From CAIRDP01 sp037138335 (GTDB lineage Bacteria; Bacteroidota; Bacteroidia; Bacteroidales; FEN-979): a stretch of 64,000 bases of DNA. Of this stretch, positions 1-8,295 are shown piece by piece; positions within the stretch are counted from its first letter, which is position 1, and every line of letters begins with the position of its first letter. The notes under the pieces were generated by a model, which was not told the DNA's origin, did no database searches, and was given only the letters and a program-made list of their open reading frames with translations. The stretch lies in assembly GCA_037138335.1 (NCBI GenBank), contig JBAXIO010000018.1:18221-82220 (forward strand). The letters run 5' to 3'. The translations under genes were made by a program, and so were the position numbers.

Positions 1-136
1 AATCCCTATCGAGTAAATCATTATCCTTTTCATTTGCTGCTAATTATCCTGATTACATCTGATAATCTGAGGGTTAATTCGTACCGAAATTAAGTATCTT
101 TTTTGTATTTTTACACGATTATATAATATTTCAGGG

Positions 137-1669
137 ATGCCGCTGCTGGGATCGATTATTAAAAAAGCTTACGAGTTACGCCGATTCCCGATTGACATAA
201 AAAATATTGATCCTGTAGGCGAGCAAAAAAAAGTCCTGAAAAGACTGCTGGCCAAAGCCCAGGGAACTGCATTCGGCGAGCATTACAGGTTCCAGGACAT
301 CCTTGCATCTTCAGACATCCCGCACAGATTTCGGGAGAGCATTCCGGTCCATGATTATAATTCCATGTTCCGTTCCTGGTGGTACAGGAGCCTTAACGGT
401 GAATCCTATGTTACCTGGCCTGGCCGGGTTAAATATTTCGCACTGACTTCGGGCACTGCCGATGCCTCCTCAAAACAGATCCCGGTAACCAGCGATATGC
501 TTTGGGCCATTCGTAAAGCCAGTATACGGCTGCTCGTAAGCACAACAAAATATGACTTCCCGGATGAGTTTTATGAAAAGGGGATACTAATGATTGGAGG
601 GAGCACCCACCTGCAATATAACGGGACTTATTACCAGGGAGATGTTTCGGGTATCACCGCTAAAACCATTCCATTCTGGTTCCAGCATTTCTACAAGCCC
701 GGAAACAGTATCTCAAGGGAGACCGAATGGCAGGTAAAACTTAACGAGATAGTACGTAACGCCTCCAGCTGGGATATCGGCATTGTGGCAGGTGTTCCGG
801 CCTGGATCCAGATCATACTTGAACGGATAATTTCAGAATACAAACTCAGGAACATTCATGAGATCTGGCCAAATTTCGGTGCTTATGTCCATAGCGGGGT
901 TTCTTTTGAACCTTATGTGAACAGCTTCCTGCCTTTGCTTGGAAAGCCGATAGTATACAACGAATCCTATCTCGCCTCGGAAGGGTATATTGCATATCAA
1001 TTCCCCGAAAGCAGAAATGCGATGGGAATGATAACCGATAACGGGATATACTATGAATTCATTCCTTACACCTCCGCAAATTTCGACGAAGACGGGAACC
1101 TTAAAGATAATACGGAATCACTGAGCCTTGAGGAAGTCACCGAAGGCCGTGAATATGCCCTCCTGCTTTCAAGTTGTGCAGGCGCCTGGAGGTACCTCAT
1201 AGGTGATACGATTAAATTTACAAATACAAAAACCTGCGAGATACAACTTACGGGCAGGACTAAGAATTTTCTGAGTTTATGCGGTGAACATCTGTCTCAG
1301 GATAATATGAACAGGGCGGTAAAGATGCTCCAGGATGAAATGAATATTAAAATCAACGAGTTTACGGTTTGCGGCATCCGTCACGGATCCCTGTTCGGCC
1401 ATAAATGGTACCTGGGAACCGATTCTTCAGCCGATCCTGTCGCCATTGCGAACAAACTGGATGATTGCCTTAAGGTCCTCAACGACGATTATCGTGTTGA
1501 AAGGCTTGAAGCTATAAAAGAGATTCAGGCAGAAATTGTACCTTTGCAGGCTTTCTATGACTGGATGAAAATCCAGGGAAAAGAAGGAGGGGCTCATAAA
1601 TTTCCCCGCGTACTGAAAAACCAGCAACTTAAATCCTGGGAAGAACATCTTAGAAATTATGGTTGTTAA
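137..1669 (+). CDS. GH3 family acyl-adenylate-forming enzyme
   Basis: A 510-residue GH3-superfamily protein of the ANL adenylating fold. Plant GH3 enzymes join amino acids to acyl hormones through an acyl-AMP; the bacterial substrates are unknown. The P-loop-like motif TSGTADASSKQIPVT lies at residues 104-118. The conserved YNESYLASEG motif lies mid-protein, followed by GDTIKF and GEHLSQDNM in the part that contacts nucleotide. Length is normal for bacterial members. No signal peptide is visible, so it is probably cytoplasmic. Its last 11 bases overlap the start of the LysE-type exporter, which suggests translational coupling and perhaps export of the amino-acid substrate or product (inference). 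The family call is firm; the reaction is not known. Confidence 0.88.
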   Translation: MPLLGSIIKKAYELRRFPIDIKNIDPVGEQKKVLKRLLAKAQGTAFGEHYRFQDILASSDIPHRFRESIPVHDYNSMFRSWWYRSLNGESYVTWPGRVKYFALTSGTADASSKQIPVTSDMLWAIRKASIRLLVSTTKYDFPDEFYEKGILMIGGSTHLQYNGTYYQGDVSGITAKTIPFWFQHFYKPGNSISRETEWQVKLNEIVRNASSWDIGIVAGVPAWIQIILERIISEYKLRNIHEIWPNFGAYVHSGVSFEPYVNSFLPLLGKPIVYNESYLASEGYIAYQFPESRNAMGMITDNGIYYEFIPYTSANFDEDGNLKDNTESLSLEEVTEGREYALLLSSCAGAWRYLIGDTIKFTNTKTCEIQLTGRTKNFLSLCGEHLSQDNMNRAVKMLQDEMNIKINEFTVCGIRHGSLFGHKWYLGTDSSADPVAIANKLDDCLKVLNDDYRVERLEAIKEIQAEIVPLQAFYDWMKIQGKEGGAHKFPRVLKNQQLKSWEEHLRNYGC

Positions 1670-2342
1670 CAGCCTTGCAATATTCCACCCTCTTTTTGAG
1701 GGTATGATCCTTGGGATTACCGTTGCCATAACGCTTGGGCCTGCTCTTTTTGCACTTCTTCAAACGAGCGTTAAGCATGGCGTTAAAACCGGCATTTTTC
1801 TCGCGCTTGGAATTTTTGCCAGCGACCTGGCCCTGGTCATTGGTTTTTATTTCGGGGCTTCCCAGATTGTAAATGACAAATTTTATCATCTTATCCTTGG
1901 AGTTATCGGGGGTGCCATAATGACTATTTTCGGCATCTATACCTTCCTGAAGAAGATCCCGATGACCGAGCAGGTTGAGGCGATTAATGAAATAAAGGTC
2001 AAGAAACCAGGGCTCCTTCCATATTTTTTCAAAGGATTTGTGATCAACCTTGCAAATCCTTTTCTCTGGGTATTCTGGATCACTTCCATGCTGGCAATTA
2101 ATGCAACTTACGGGGGCGACCAGAGAGCTGTTGCTCTTTTCTTTACCGGGACCTTGTTCATGGTCCTCACAACCGACATACTGAAATGCGTCCTTGCCAA
2201 CAGGATTAAAATCCTTGGTAACCCCCAGGTGAAATTATGGCTGAACAGGATTGTAGGCTTGCTTTTCATGATCATCGGTTCATTCATCATTGCAGGGTCC
2301 CTGTTCGAATATTACCGTGGAATTCAAATACATATGCCTTAA
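1659..2342 (+). CDS. LysE family amino-acid exporter
   Basis: A 227-residue integral membrane protein with about six hydrophobic segments. Near the N-terminus it has the family signature GPALFALLQTSVKHG (glycine-proline in the first helix, followed by a basic stretch). LysE/RhtB proteins export amino acids or related small molecules from the cytoplasm. The start ATG lies inside the end of the GH3 gene, so the two are probably co-translated. The central loop with charged residues (about 105-120) is longer than in short RhtB proteins but within the range for Bacteroidota members. The substrate cannot be told from sequence. Confidence 0.85.
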   Translation: MVVNSLAIFHPLFEGMILGITVAITLGPALFALLQTSVKHGVKTGIFLALGIFASDLALVIGFYFGASQIVNDKFYHLILGVIGGAIMTIFGIYTFLKKIPMTEQVEAINEIKVKKPGLLPYFFKGFVINLANPFLWVFWITSMLAINATYGGDQRAVALFFTGTLFMVLTTDILKCVLANRIKILGNPQVKLWLNRIVGLLFMIIGSFIIAGSLFEYYRGIQIHMP

Positions 2343-2382
2343 TTCACTACTAAACTCCTAATCCATCACTATCAATTACAAC

Positions 2383-4557
2383 ATGAAAAAAATGATCTTT
2401 GCGGCACTTGGTTTACTGATGTGGACATTGCCTGTTATAGCCGACAACCCTCCCGAAGAGGGAATGTGGTTACCGCTTCTTCTCGACCGCCTCAATTATG
2501 TTGATATGCAAAAAATGGGGCTTCACCTCACCGCCGGGGAACTTTATAATATCAACCACTCAAGCCTGAAAGACGCAATTGTAGGCCTTTCGGCAAACGG
2601 GGGCGGACAGGGCTTTTTCTGCACTGCTGAAGTTGTTTCAGACCAGGGGCTGATCTTCACAAATCACCATTGCGGCTTTAATGCAGTTCAAAGCCATAGC
2701 ACCACCGAACATGATTATCTCACAAACGGGTTCTGGGCCATGAATAAAAGCGAGGAACTCCCAAATGAAAGGATGTGCGCTTCTTTCCTTGTTCGGGTTG
2801 AAAATATTACCGACTCCATTATCCCTTTTCTCGCGGATACTTTAAAAGAGCTTGACAGGCAGGCTAAGATTCGCAACATCAGCAATAAGTTTAAGAAGAA
2901 AGCTGAAGAAGACGGGAAATTTGATGCAGCCGTGCAATCTTTCTTTTCAGGCAATGAATACTACCTTTTTGTATATAAAACATACCGGGACGTAAGGCTT
3001 GTTGGCGCCCCCCCCTCGTCAATCGGAAAGTTTGGCGGGGATACCGACAACTGGATGTGGCCAAGGCATACAGGCGATTTTACAATCTTCCGTATTTATG
3101 GTGACTCAACGGGAAACCCTTCGAAATACTCAAAAAACAATGTTCCCATTAAGGCTTCATACCATTTGCCGATAAGTCTTAAAGGCATTAAGAAAAACGA
3201 TTTCGCGATGATCTGGGGTTATCCTGCCAGGACCTCGCGATATCTTACTTCCTACGGTATTGAGTTCAACCTCTCTGTTCAATACCCTTCACTCATTGCT
3301 ATCTATGGCAAGAACCTGGAAGTGATGAAAGCAAGAATGGATGTTGACAAGGCCGTGAAAATCGCATATGCCGGGAATTACGCACAAGTTGCCAATACCT
3401 GGAAAAATTACATCGGCCAGTCTAAAATGTTGAAGCGTAACCATGTCGAAGTCAAAAAGAAAGAAATTGAAACTGCTTTCGTTGCCTGGTACAGCAAGGA
3501 CCCTGCCCGCCAAAAGAAATACGGGCATGTTCTGGATGACCTGAAACAAGGGTACGCTGCCATGATAAAAGCAGCCATCCCCATGTATTACTCGAGCATG
3601 GGTGCATCGGCCCTCGATATCCTGCAGATAGCAGGTAAAGCTTCTGCAATAGAAGAGGCTTATGTGAAGAAGGATAAAGCTGCCCTTGCCAAAGCCGTGG
3701 AAGCATATAAATCGACTGTTCCGTCACTTTTTAAAGGGAAAGACCAGCTCATTGAAAAAAATAAACTTTTTGAGATGCTTACCTTATATTTCCAGAATGT
3801 ACTGGCTTCCGAACAGCCTGCGATCTTCAGTGAAATTTCAAAGGAATACGGCAATGATTTAAAGGCTTATGCCGAAATGGTCTATTCCACTTCTATTTTT
3901 GCCTCAACCGAAAAGCTGAATAAATTCCTGGATAAACCAAACCGGAAAACTCTGGAAAAAGATCCGGCATGGAAGCTGTCCAGGTCGGTAAGTGAAACCT
4001 CGGCGAGGTATTCCAATGCCATGACTTCCCTGAGAAATGCCGTTGCATCGGGCAACCGGGTGTTTATTGCAGGGATACGGGAAATGGATCCTGACAAAAA
4101 ATTCTATTCTGATGCCAATTCAACCATGCGCATGAGTTATGGGAAAGTGCTAGACTACTTCCCGGCCGATGCAGTACACTATGATTATATTACCACCTTG
4201 TCAGGAGTAATGCAAAAGGAAGATCCCGATAACGAAGAGTTCATCGTCGAGAAGAAACTGAAGGACCTCTACCAGCAGAAAGATTACGGCAGGTATGGTC
4301 AGGACGGCGAAATGATCGTTTGCTTTCTTACCACCAACGATATAACCGGAGGTAATTCGGGAAGCCCGGTCATCAATGCCGACGGACAGCTGATCGGGCT
4401 GGCCTTCGACGGGAACTGGGAGGCAATGAGCGGAGATATTATGTTTGAACCCGATCTGCAAAGAACCATCAATGTGGATATACGCTATGTGCTGTTCATC
4501 ATAGATAAATTTGCAGGTGCAACAAACCTCATAAATGAACTTACCCTGATTCAATAA
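2383..4557 (+). CDS. S46 family dipeptidyl-peptidase, DPP7-like
   Basis: A 724-residue serine peptidase with a cleaved signal peptide (about residues 1-20), so periplasmic or surface. S46 enzymes remove dipeptides from the N-terminus of peptides. The triad is visible: His in TNHHCGF (about 95-96), Asp in GGDTDNWMWPRHTGDF (about 220) and Ser in GGNSGSPV (Ser659). Eighteen residues after the serine is Gly677 in FDGNW. In characterised S46 enzymes Gly here gives DPP7 (hydrophobic P1), while Arg gives DPP11 (Asp/Glu P1), so this one should be DPP7-like. Full length. A short gap follows the LysE gene, and a hairpin terminator lies just downstream. Confidence 0.93.
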   Translation: MKKMIFAALGLLMWTLPVIADNPPEEGMWLPLLLDRLNYVDMQKMGLHLTAGELYNINHSSLKDAIVGLSANGGGQGFFCTAEVVSDQGLIFTNHHCGFNAVQSHSTTEHDYLTNGFWAMNKSEELPNERMCASFLVRVENITDSIIPFLADTLKELDRQAKIRNISNKFKKKAEEDGKFDAAVQSFFSGNEYYLFVYKTYRDVRLVGAPPSSIGKFGGDTDNWMWPRHTGDFTIFRIYGDSTGNPSKYSKNNVPIKASYHLPISLKGIKKNDFAMIWGYPARTSRYLTSYGIEFNLSVQYPSLIAIYGKNLEVMKARMDVDKAVKIAYAGNYAQVANTWKNYIGQSKMLKRNHVEVKKKEIETAFVAWYSKDPARQKKYGHVLDDLKQGYAAMIKAAIPMYYSSMGASALDILQIAGKASAIEEAYVKKDKAALAKAVEAYKSTVPSLFKGKDQLIEKNKLFEMLTLYFQNVLASEQPAIFSEISKEYGNDLKAYAEMVYSTSIFASTEKLNKFLDKPNRKTLEKDPAWKLSRSVSETSARYSNAMTSLRNAVASGNRVFIAGIREMDPDKKFYSDANSTMRMSYGKVLDYFPADAVHYDYITTLSGVMQKEDPDNEEFIVEKKLKDLYQQKDYGRYGQDGEMIVCFLTTNDITGGNSGSPVINADGQLIGLAFDGNWEAMSGDIMFEPDLQRTINVDIRYVLFIIDKFAGATNLINELTLIQ

Positions 4558-4587
4558 ATTATCGTTTTCAATTGATGTTGTAACGTT

Positions 4588-4625
4588 CCCCGGTACGGAG
4601 TTTCCCTCAATACCGGGGATTTTTT
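4588..4625 (+). terminator. Rho-independent terminator after the S46 peptidase gene
   Basis: The arms CCCCGGTA (4588-4595) and TACCGGGG (4611-4618) pair perfectly around a 15-base loop and are followed by ATTTTTT. It begins 30 bases after the peptidase stop codon and ends the GH3-LysE-S46 unit. Confidence 0.85.
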
Positions 4626-4763
4626 CGCAGGTTGATCCAGAATTTTCAGCGATGGATTAAGCGGCTTTATCGACAGAATCAACCTCATTGCAGATTAGGC
4701 CTGAAATTATAATCCTATAGCAAAATATTTTCCTATATTAGCGCTGATTTTCAATTGTATCGG

Positions 4764-5777
4764 ATGAAACTTAAATACAAAATACTAATCCATGTGGTCT
4801 TCTGGTTATACATTTTCAACCAGGCCGTTTTCCCTTATTTTTTAAATAAGGAAGTCCCTTACCTGGTAAAAGACCTGATCATCCATATGCTGACCGGGAT
4901 GGTTACCTTTTACGGGTTTTATTTTTCATATAAATATCTATTCCGGTTTGAAAAGAAAGTGTACAGTGTATTTATAGGCCTGTTCCTTGCAGCACTGCTC
5001 CTGGCATGCAGAATTGGAATGGAGTACCCGTACTGGAAGTACATCGTAGGCTATGATATGACTAAAATGCCTTTGAGCAAGGAGTGGGTTTTCAACGATA
5101 TCAGGCTGGTCATGATATTTTTCATTTACAGCGTACTCATCCGCCTGGCAATAAACTGGTATGAGAATCAGAAACTCCAGGCCGATTTCATCAACCAGAA
5201 ACAGATCAGCGAACTCGCCTTGCTCAGATCACAGGTCAACCCGCATTTCTTTTTCAACACCCTGAATAATATTTATTCACTAGTTTACCAGAAATCGGAT
5301 GATGCGCCTGAGGCTTTAATGAAGCTGTCGTCCATTATGAGGTATATGCTTTATGACGCCACCACCGACAAAGTGCTTCTTGAAAAAGAAATTGAGTACC
5401 TCAAGAGCTTCATTGAACTTGAGAAACTCAGGTTGAGGAATAAAGATTACGTTACCCTTCAAATCAACGGAACTGCCGAAGGAATTACCATTGCACCAAT
5501 GCTCCTGATCCCTTTTGTTGAGAATGCATTCAAACATGCCAGCCGCACTGTTCCGTCACCGGGAATCATGGTCAGTATTGATATCCTTCCCCTTGAAATA
5601 ATATTTCAGGTGAAAAATTTCATACGTAAAAATCAGCAGGCGCCAAAAGACCAGCAGGGAGGTATCGGGCTAATCAATATACGCCGCAGGCTGGAATTGT
5701 TGTACCCCCAGAAATACAGCCTCGACATAACAACTACTGAAGATTTATTTGTTGTTAAATTAATAATTCGAAACTGA
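4764..5777 (+). CDS. LytS/YehU-type sensor histidine kinase
   Basis: A 337-residue membrane histidine kinase. The N-terminal half has about four transmembrane segments. The cytoplasmic half begins with the His_kinase (PF06580) box NPHFFFNTLNNIYSL carrying the phospho-accepting His, and ends with an ATPase region containing PFVENAFKHA and GIGLINIRRRL. I prefer the ATG at 4764 over an in-frame TTG nine bases upstream. The stop codon overlaps the ATG of the LytTR regulator (TGATG), so the pair is translationally coupled. The signal is unknown. Such pairs in Bacteroidota often lie apart from their targets. Confidence 0.9.
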   Translation: MKLKYKILIHVVFWLYIFNQAVFPYFLNKEVPYLVKDLIIHMLTGMVTFYGFYFSYKYLFRFEKKVYSVFIGLFLAALLLACRIGMEYPYWKYIVGYDMTKMPLSKEWVFNDIRLVMIFFIYSVLIRLAINWYENQKLQADFINQKQISELALLRSQVNPHFFFNTLNNIYSLVYQKSDDAPEALMKLSSIMRYMLYDATTDKVLLEKEIEYLKSFIELEKLRLRNKDYVTLQINGTAEGITIAPMLLIPFVENAFKHASRTVPSPGIMVSIDILPLEIIFQVKNFIRKNQQAPKDQQGGIGLINIRRRLELLYPQKYSLDITTTEDLFVVKLIIRN

Positions 5778-6508
5778 TGCAGATAGATTGTATTGCTATA
5801 GACGATGAGCCCCTTGCATTGGACATCATAAAGGATTATTGTTCAAAAGTGTCTTTTCTTAATCTTTTGAAAACCTTCGACAATGCCGTGGATTCTATCG
5901 AATTTATCCGCTCTGGTAAGGTTAGCCTCATATTTCTCGATATCCAGATGGAAGAACTGTCGGGGATTCAACTTCTCAATTCCCTTCAGAATCCGCCTTT
6001 TGTGATCTTCACTACAGCCTATGAAAATTATGCCATCCAGGGATTTGAACTGGATGTGGTGGATTACATGCTGAAACCTATTTCCTTCGCCAGGTTTTTA
6101 AAAGGGGTGAATAAGGTTTATGAGCGTATGCAATTGGAAAACAACGTGCGCGAAAAACCAGCCCCGGCTGATATTAAAGGTCCTGCGCAATCATATTTCT
6201 TCGTAAAAACAGAAACACGCATGGAAAGGATAGAATGTCCCGATGTTTTATATGTGGAAGGCATGGGCGACTATTGGAGAATCGTGACAAAAACGAGAAG
6301 GATAATGACCCTCATGAATTCCAAAAAACTTGAAGAAGTTCTCCACGAACCTTTATTCTGCAGGGTTCATAAATCTTTTTTCGTAGCCCTCGACAAGATA
6401 GAATCAATCGAAAGAAACCGAATCAAGATCTTTGATAAATATATTCCTGTGAGCGAAACGTTCCGCAAGAACTTCTTTGACCTTATCGAAAAGAACAAGC
6501 TTGCCTGA
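5777..6508 (+). CDS. LytTR-family response regulator
   Basis: A 243-residue response regulator. The receiver domain (about 3-120) has the acidic pocket DDEP and the phospho-acceptor Asp in IFLDIQM, with the conserved Lys in MLKPISF. The C-terminal LytTR DNA-binding domain (about 140-240) includes YVEGMGDYWRIV and CRVHKSFFVAL, typical of the family. It starts within the kinase stop codon and is its obvious partner. It ends one base from the stop of the convergent acyltransferase gene, so no room is left for a dedicated terminator. Confidence 0.92.
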   Translation: MQIDCIAIDDEPLALDIIKDYCSKVSFLNLLKTFDNAVDSIEFIRSGKVSLIFLDIQMEELSGIQLLNSLQNPPFVIFTTAYENYAIQGFELDVVDYMLKPISFARFLKGVNKVYERMQLENNVREKPAPADIKGPAQSYFFVKTETRMERIECPDVLYVEGMGDYWRIVTKTRRIMTLMNSKKLEEVLHEPLFCRVHKSFFVALDKIESIERNRIKIFDKYIPVSETFRKNFFDLIEKNKLA

Positions 6509-6509
6509 G

Positions 6510-8294
6510 CTATTTCCGGAATCTTTCAAGAAGGGACTGGTCGTGGAACTCCTTTGCCAATCCTTCAATCGTACTGAACGGCACTTCAAAAAGATCAAGT
6601 ATCATCAGGGCGTCAAGACAGTTGTTAAACAGCGGGTCGACGTTGAATCCCAGCACTTCGGCATTAACACTGAGATATTTTTTTAACAGAACGGGGGTTT
6701 TATACTTCCGGTCAAAATCATTGATAAAAGAATCAAGCCTTCCCACATCTTTTTCGGTATACCTGAGAAAGAGATCTTTTTCAATTATCCTGCCGGGCTT
6801 TTCAACAAAAGGGTTCCTGGCTCTTATATATCCGGCAAATTCGGAATTAAAGTAGTTCGCCTTCAGAAATTCCACACAGAGTGTTTTTGAAAAGGTCCTG
6901 AACTCATTGCTTATACTTACAGGCCCGATCAGGTAACGGTAGTTGGGATTTTTCAGCAGAAGGTAAAGGATCCCTTTCCATAATAAAAACAGTGAAAGAG
7001 GTTTTTTCTGGTATTCCTTAATGATGAATGAGCGGCCGAGTTCCAGGGAAACATTGAGTATTGGCGAGAATTTCCTGTTTATCCTGAAGAGGCTCGTAAT
7101 ATAAAAGCCCTTGAGACCATAATTTGTGAGTATATGGTTTCCCTTGCCAACACGGTACCCCCCCACGAGTTGTTTCTCGCTTTGATCCCAGATAAAAAGC
7201 TGTTCAAAATACGGATCATACTGGTCTGTATCCAGGCTTTTATTGGTTCCTTCACCTACCTCCCGGTATGTCTTTTCCCTTCTCCTGCCAAGTTCCTTCA
7301 GGATATGAGGGATTTTCAAAGACGGGACGCAAAAAACCAAATTTTCTTTAATTCTGAACAGCAAGTGTTCAACGCCGATCTGATCTATTTCTTTCAGGAT
7401 ATGCTCATCGGGAACCTGGTCAATCAATGGTTCGGGGGAGTGGATAATGATCTGGTAATTATTATTTTTTCTCGATTCTTCGGTCAACCCCAGTACATAC
7501 GTTTTCATCCGAAGGAACCTGCCGTAGTCTGCAATGTCTTTAAATTCCTTTTGTTCATCAACGGTAACAGGGGTCCCTATTCTTATTCCGATTTCCTTAC
7601 CTTCCTTATTGAATATTTCCGAAGGAAGTTTGACCGTTCTGAGGACGGGATGGATAAAACCAAGAATATTGAACAGAATGCTGTTGTGACCTGTAAAATA
7701 AACAGGAACAACAGGGACCCCGGCTTTTTTAATGAACTTCAGCATGGAATGCTGCCACTCCCTGTCGGTTATGGAATGGTGTGAGAGCTTATAGCTGCTC
7801 ACCTCCCCGGCCGGGAAGAACCCCATCGGGCGGCCGCCTGAAAGGTGGGTAATCGCATCCTTCAGTCCCCCGAAACTGGATTTAACGTCTTTGTGGGTTT
7901 CAAATGGGTTCACCCCAATGAAATAGTTCTGCAATGGAGCAATCTGCGTAAGTAAGAAATTCACAAGGACCTTATAATCGGGTCTCTGTTTCGTTATCAT
8001 GGAGATCAGGATCAACCCGTCTATCCCTCCATAGGCGTGGTTTGAGATGGTGATGAAACTGCCTTCCTTCGGAATATTATCAAGGTCAGTTTCAGGTACT
8101 TTATATTTTATACTTATGTCTTCGAGTATTTTATCGGTAAACAGCTGGGGGGGGAGATGAATATTGCTGCTGTATGTTTTATTAACCAGGTCCAGCTTCA
8201 GAACGCTGAACAGGATCCTGGCGAGTCGTTCCCCTCCTAAAATCTGAAGGGTTTTACTGGCTTTGACCAGGTCTTTTGAAGATACAAGTTCCAT
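6510..8294 (-). CDS. Fused lysophospholipid acyltransferase / GNAT N-acyltransferase (OlsF-like aminolipid synthase)
   Basis: A 594-residue two-domain protein. The N-terminal half is a PlsC-type O-acyltransferase with NHAYGGIDGL at residues 85-94 (NH followed five residues later by Asp, as in the hemolysin/OlsF branch) and FFPAGEVSS. The C-terminal half (about 300-560) matches the OlsB-like GNAT fold, with VGGYRVG and LELGRSFI. This order matches OlsF, which makes ornithine lipids by N- then O-acylation. In Bacteroidota the equivalent activities (GlsB/GlsA) make glycine lipids. Function in membrane aminolipid synthesis is therefore likely; the head-group amino acid is not known. It lies one base downstream of rnr on the same strand. 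Confidence 0.78.
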   Translation of the reverse strand: MELVSSKDLVKASKTLQILGGERLARILFSVLKLDLVNKTYSSNIHLPPQLFTDKILEDISIKYKVPETDLDNIPKEGSFITISNHAYGGIDGLILISMITKQRPDYKVLVNFLLTQIAPLQNYFIGVNPFETHKDVKSSFGGLKDAITHLSGGRPMGFFPAGEVSSYKLSHHSITDREWQHSMLKFIKKAGVPVVPVYFTGHNSILFNILGFIHPVLRTVKLPSEIFNKEGKEIGIRIGTPVTVDEQKEFKDIADYGRFLRMKTYVLGLTEESRKNNNYQIIIHSPEPLIDQVPDEHILKEIDQIGVEHLLFRIKENLVFCVPSLKIPHILKELGRRREKTYREVGEGTNKSLDTDQYDPYFEQLFIWDQSEKQLVGGYRVGKGNHILTNYGLKGFYITSLFRINRKFSPILNVSLELGRSFIIKEYQKKPLSLFLLWKGILYLLLKNPNYRYLIGPVSISNEFRTFSKTLCVEFLKANYFNSEFAGYIRARNPFVEKPGRIIEKDLFLRYTEKDVGRLDSFINDFDRKYKTPVLLKKYLSVNAEVLGFNVDPLFNNCLDALMILDLFEVPFSTIEGLAKEFHDQSLLERFRK

Positions 8295-8295
8295 G

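Noticed and set aside
1..136. Promoter upstream of the GH3 gene (TATCTTTT near 95)
   Set aside because: Only 7 of 8 bases match the -7 element, and no -33 element is convincing; left uncalled.
7134..7784. Long open frame of about 216 codons on the plus strand
   Set aside because: It is the antisense shadow of the acyltransferase gene and has no family features.
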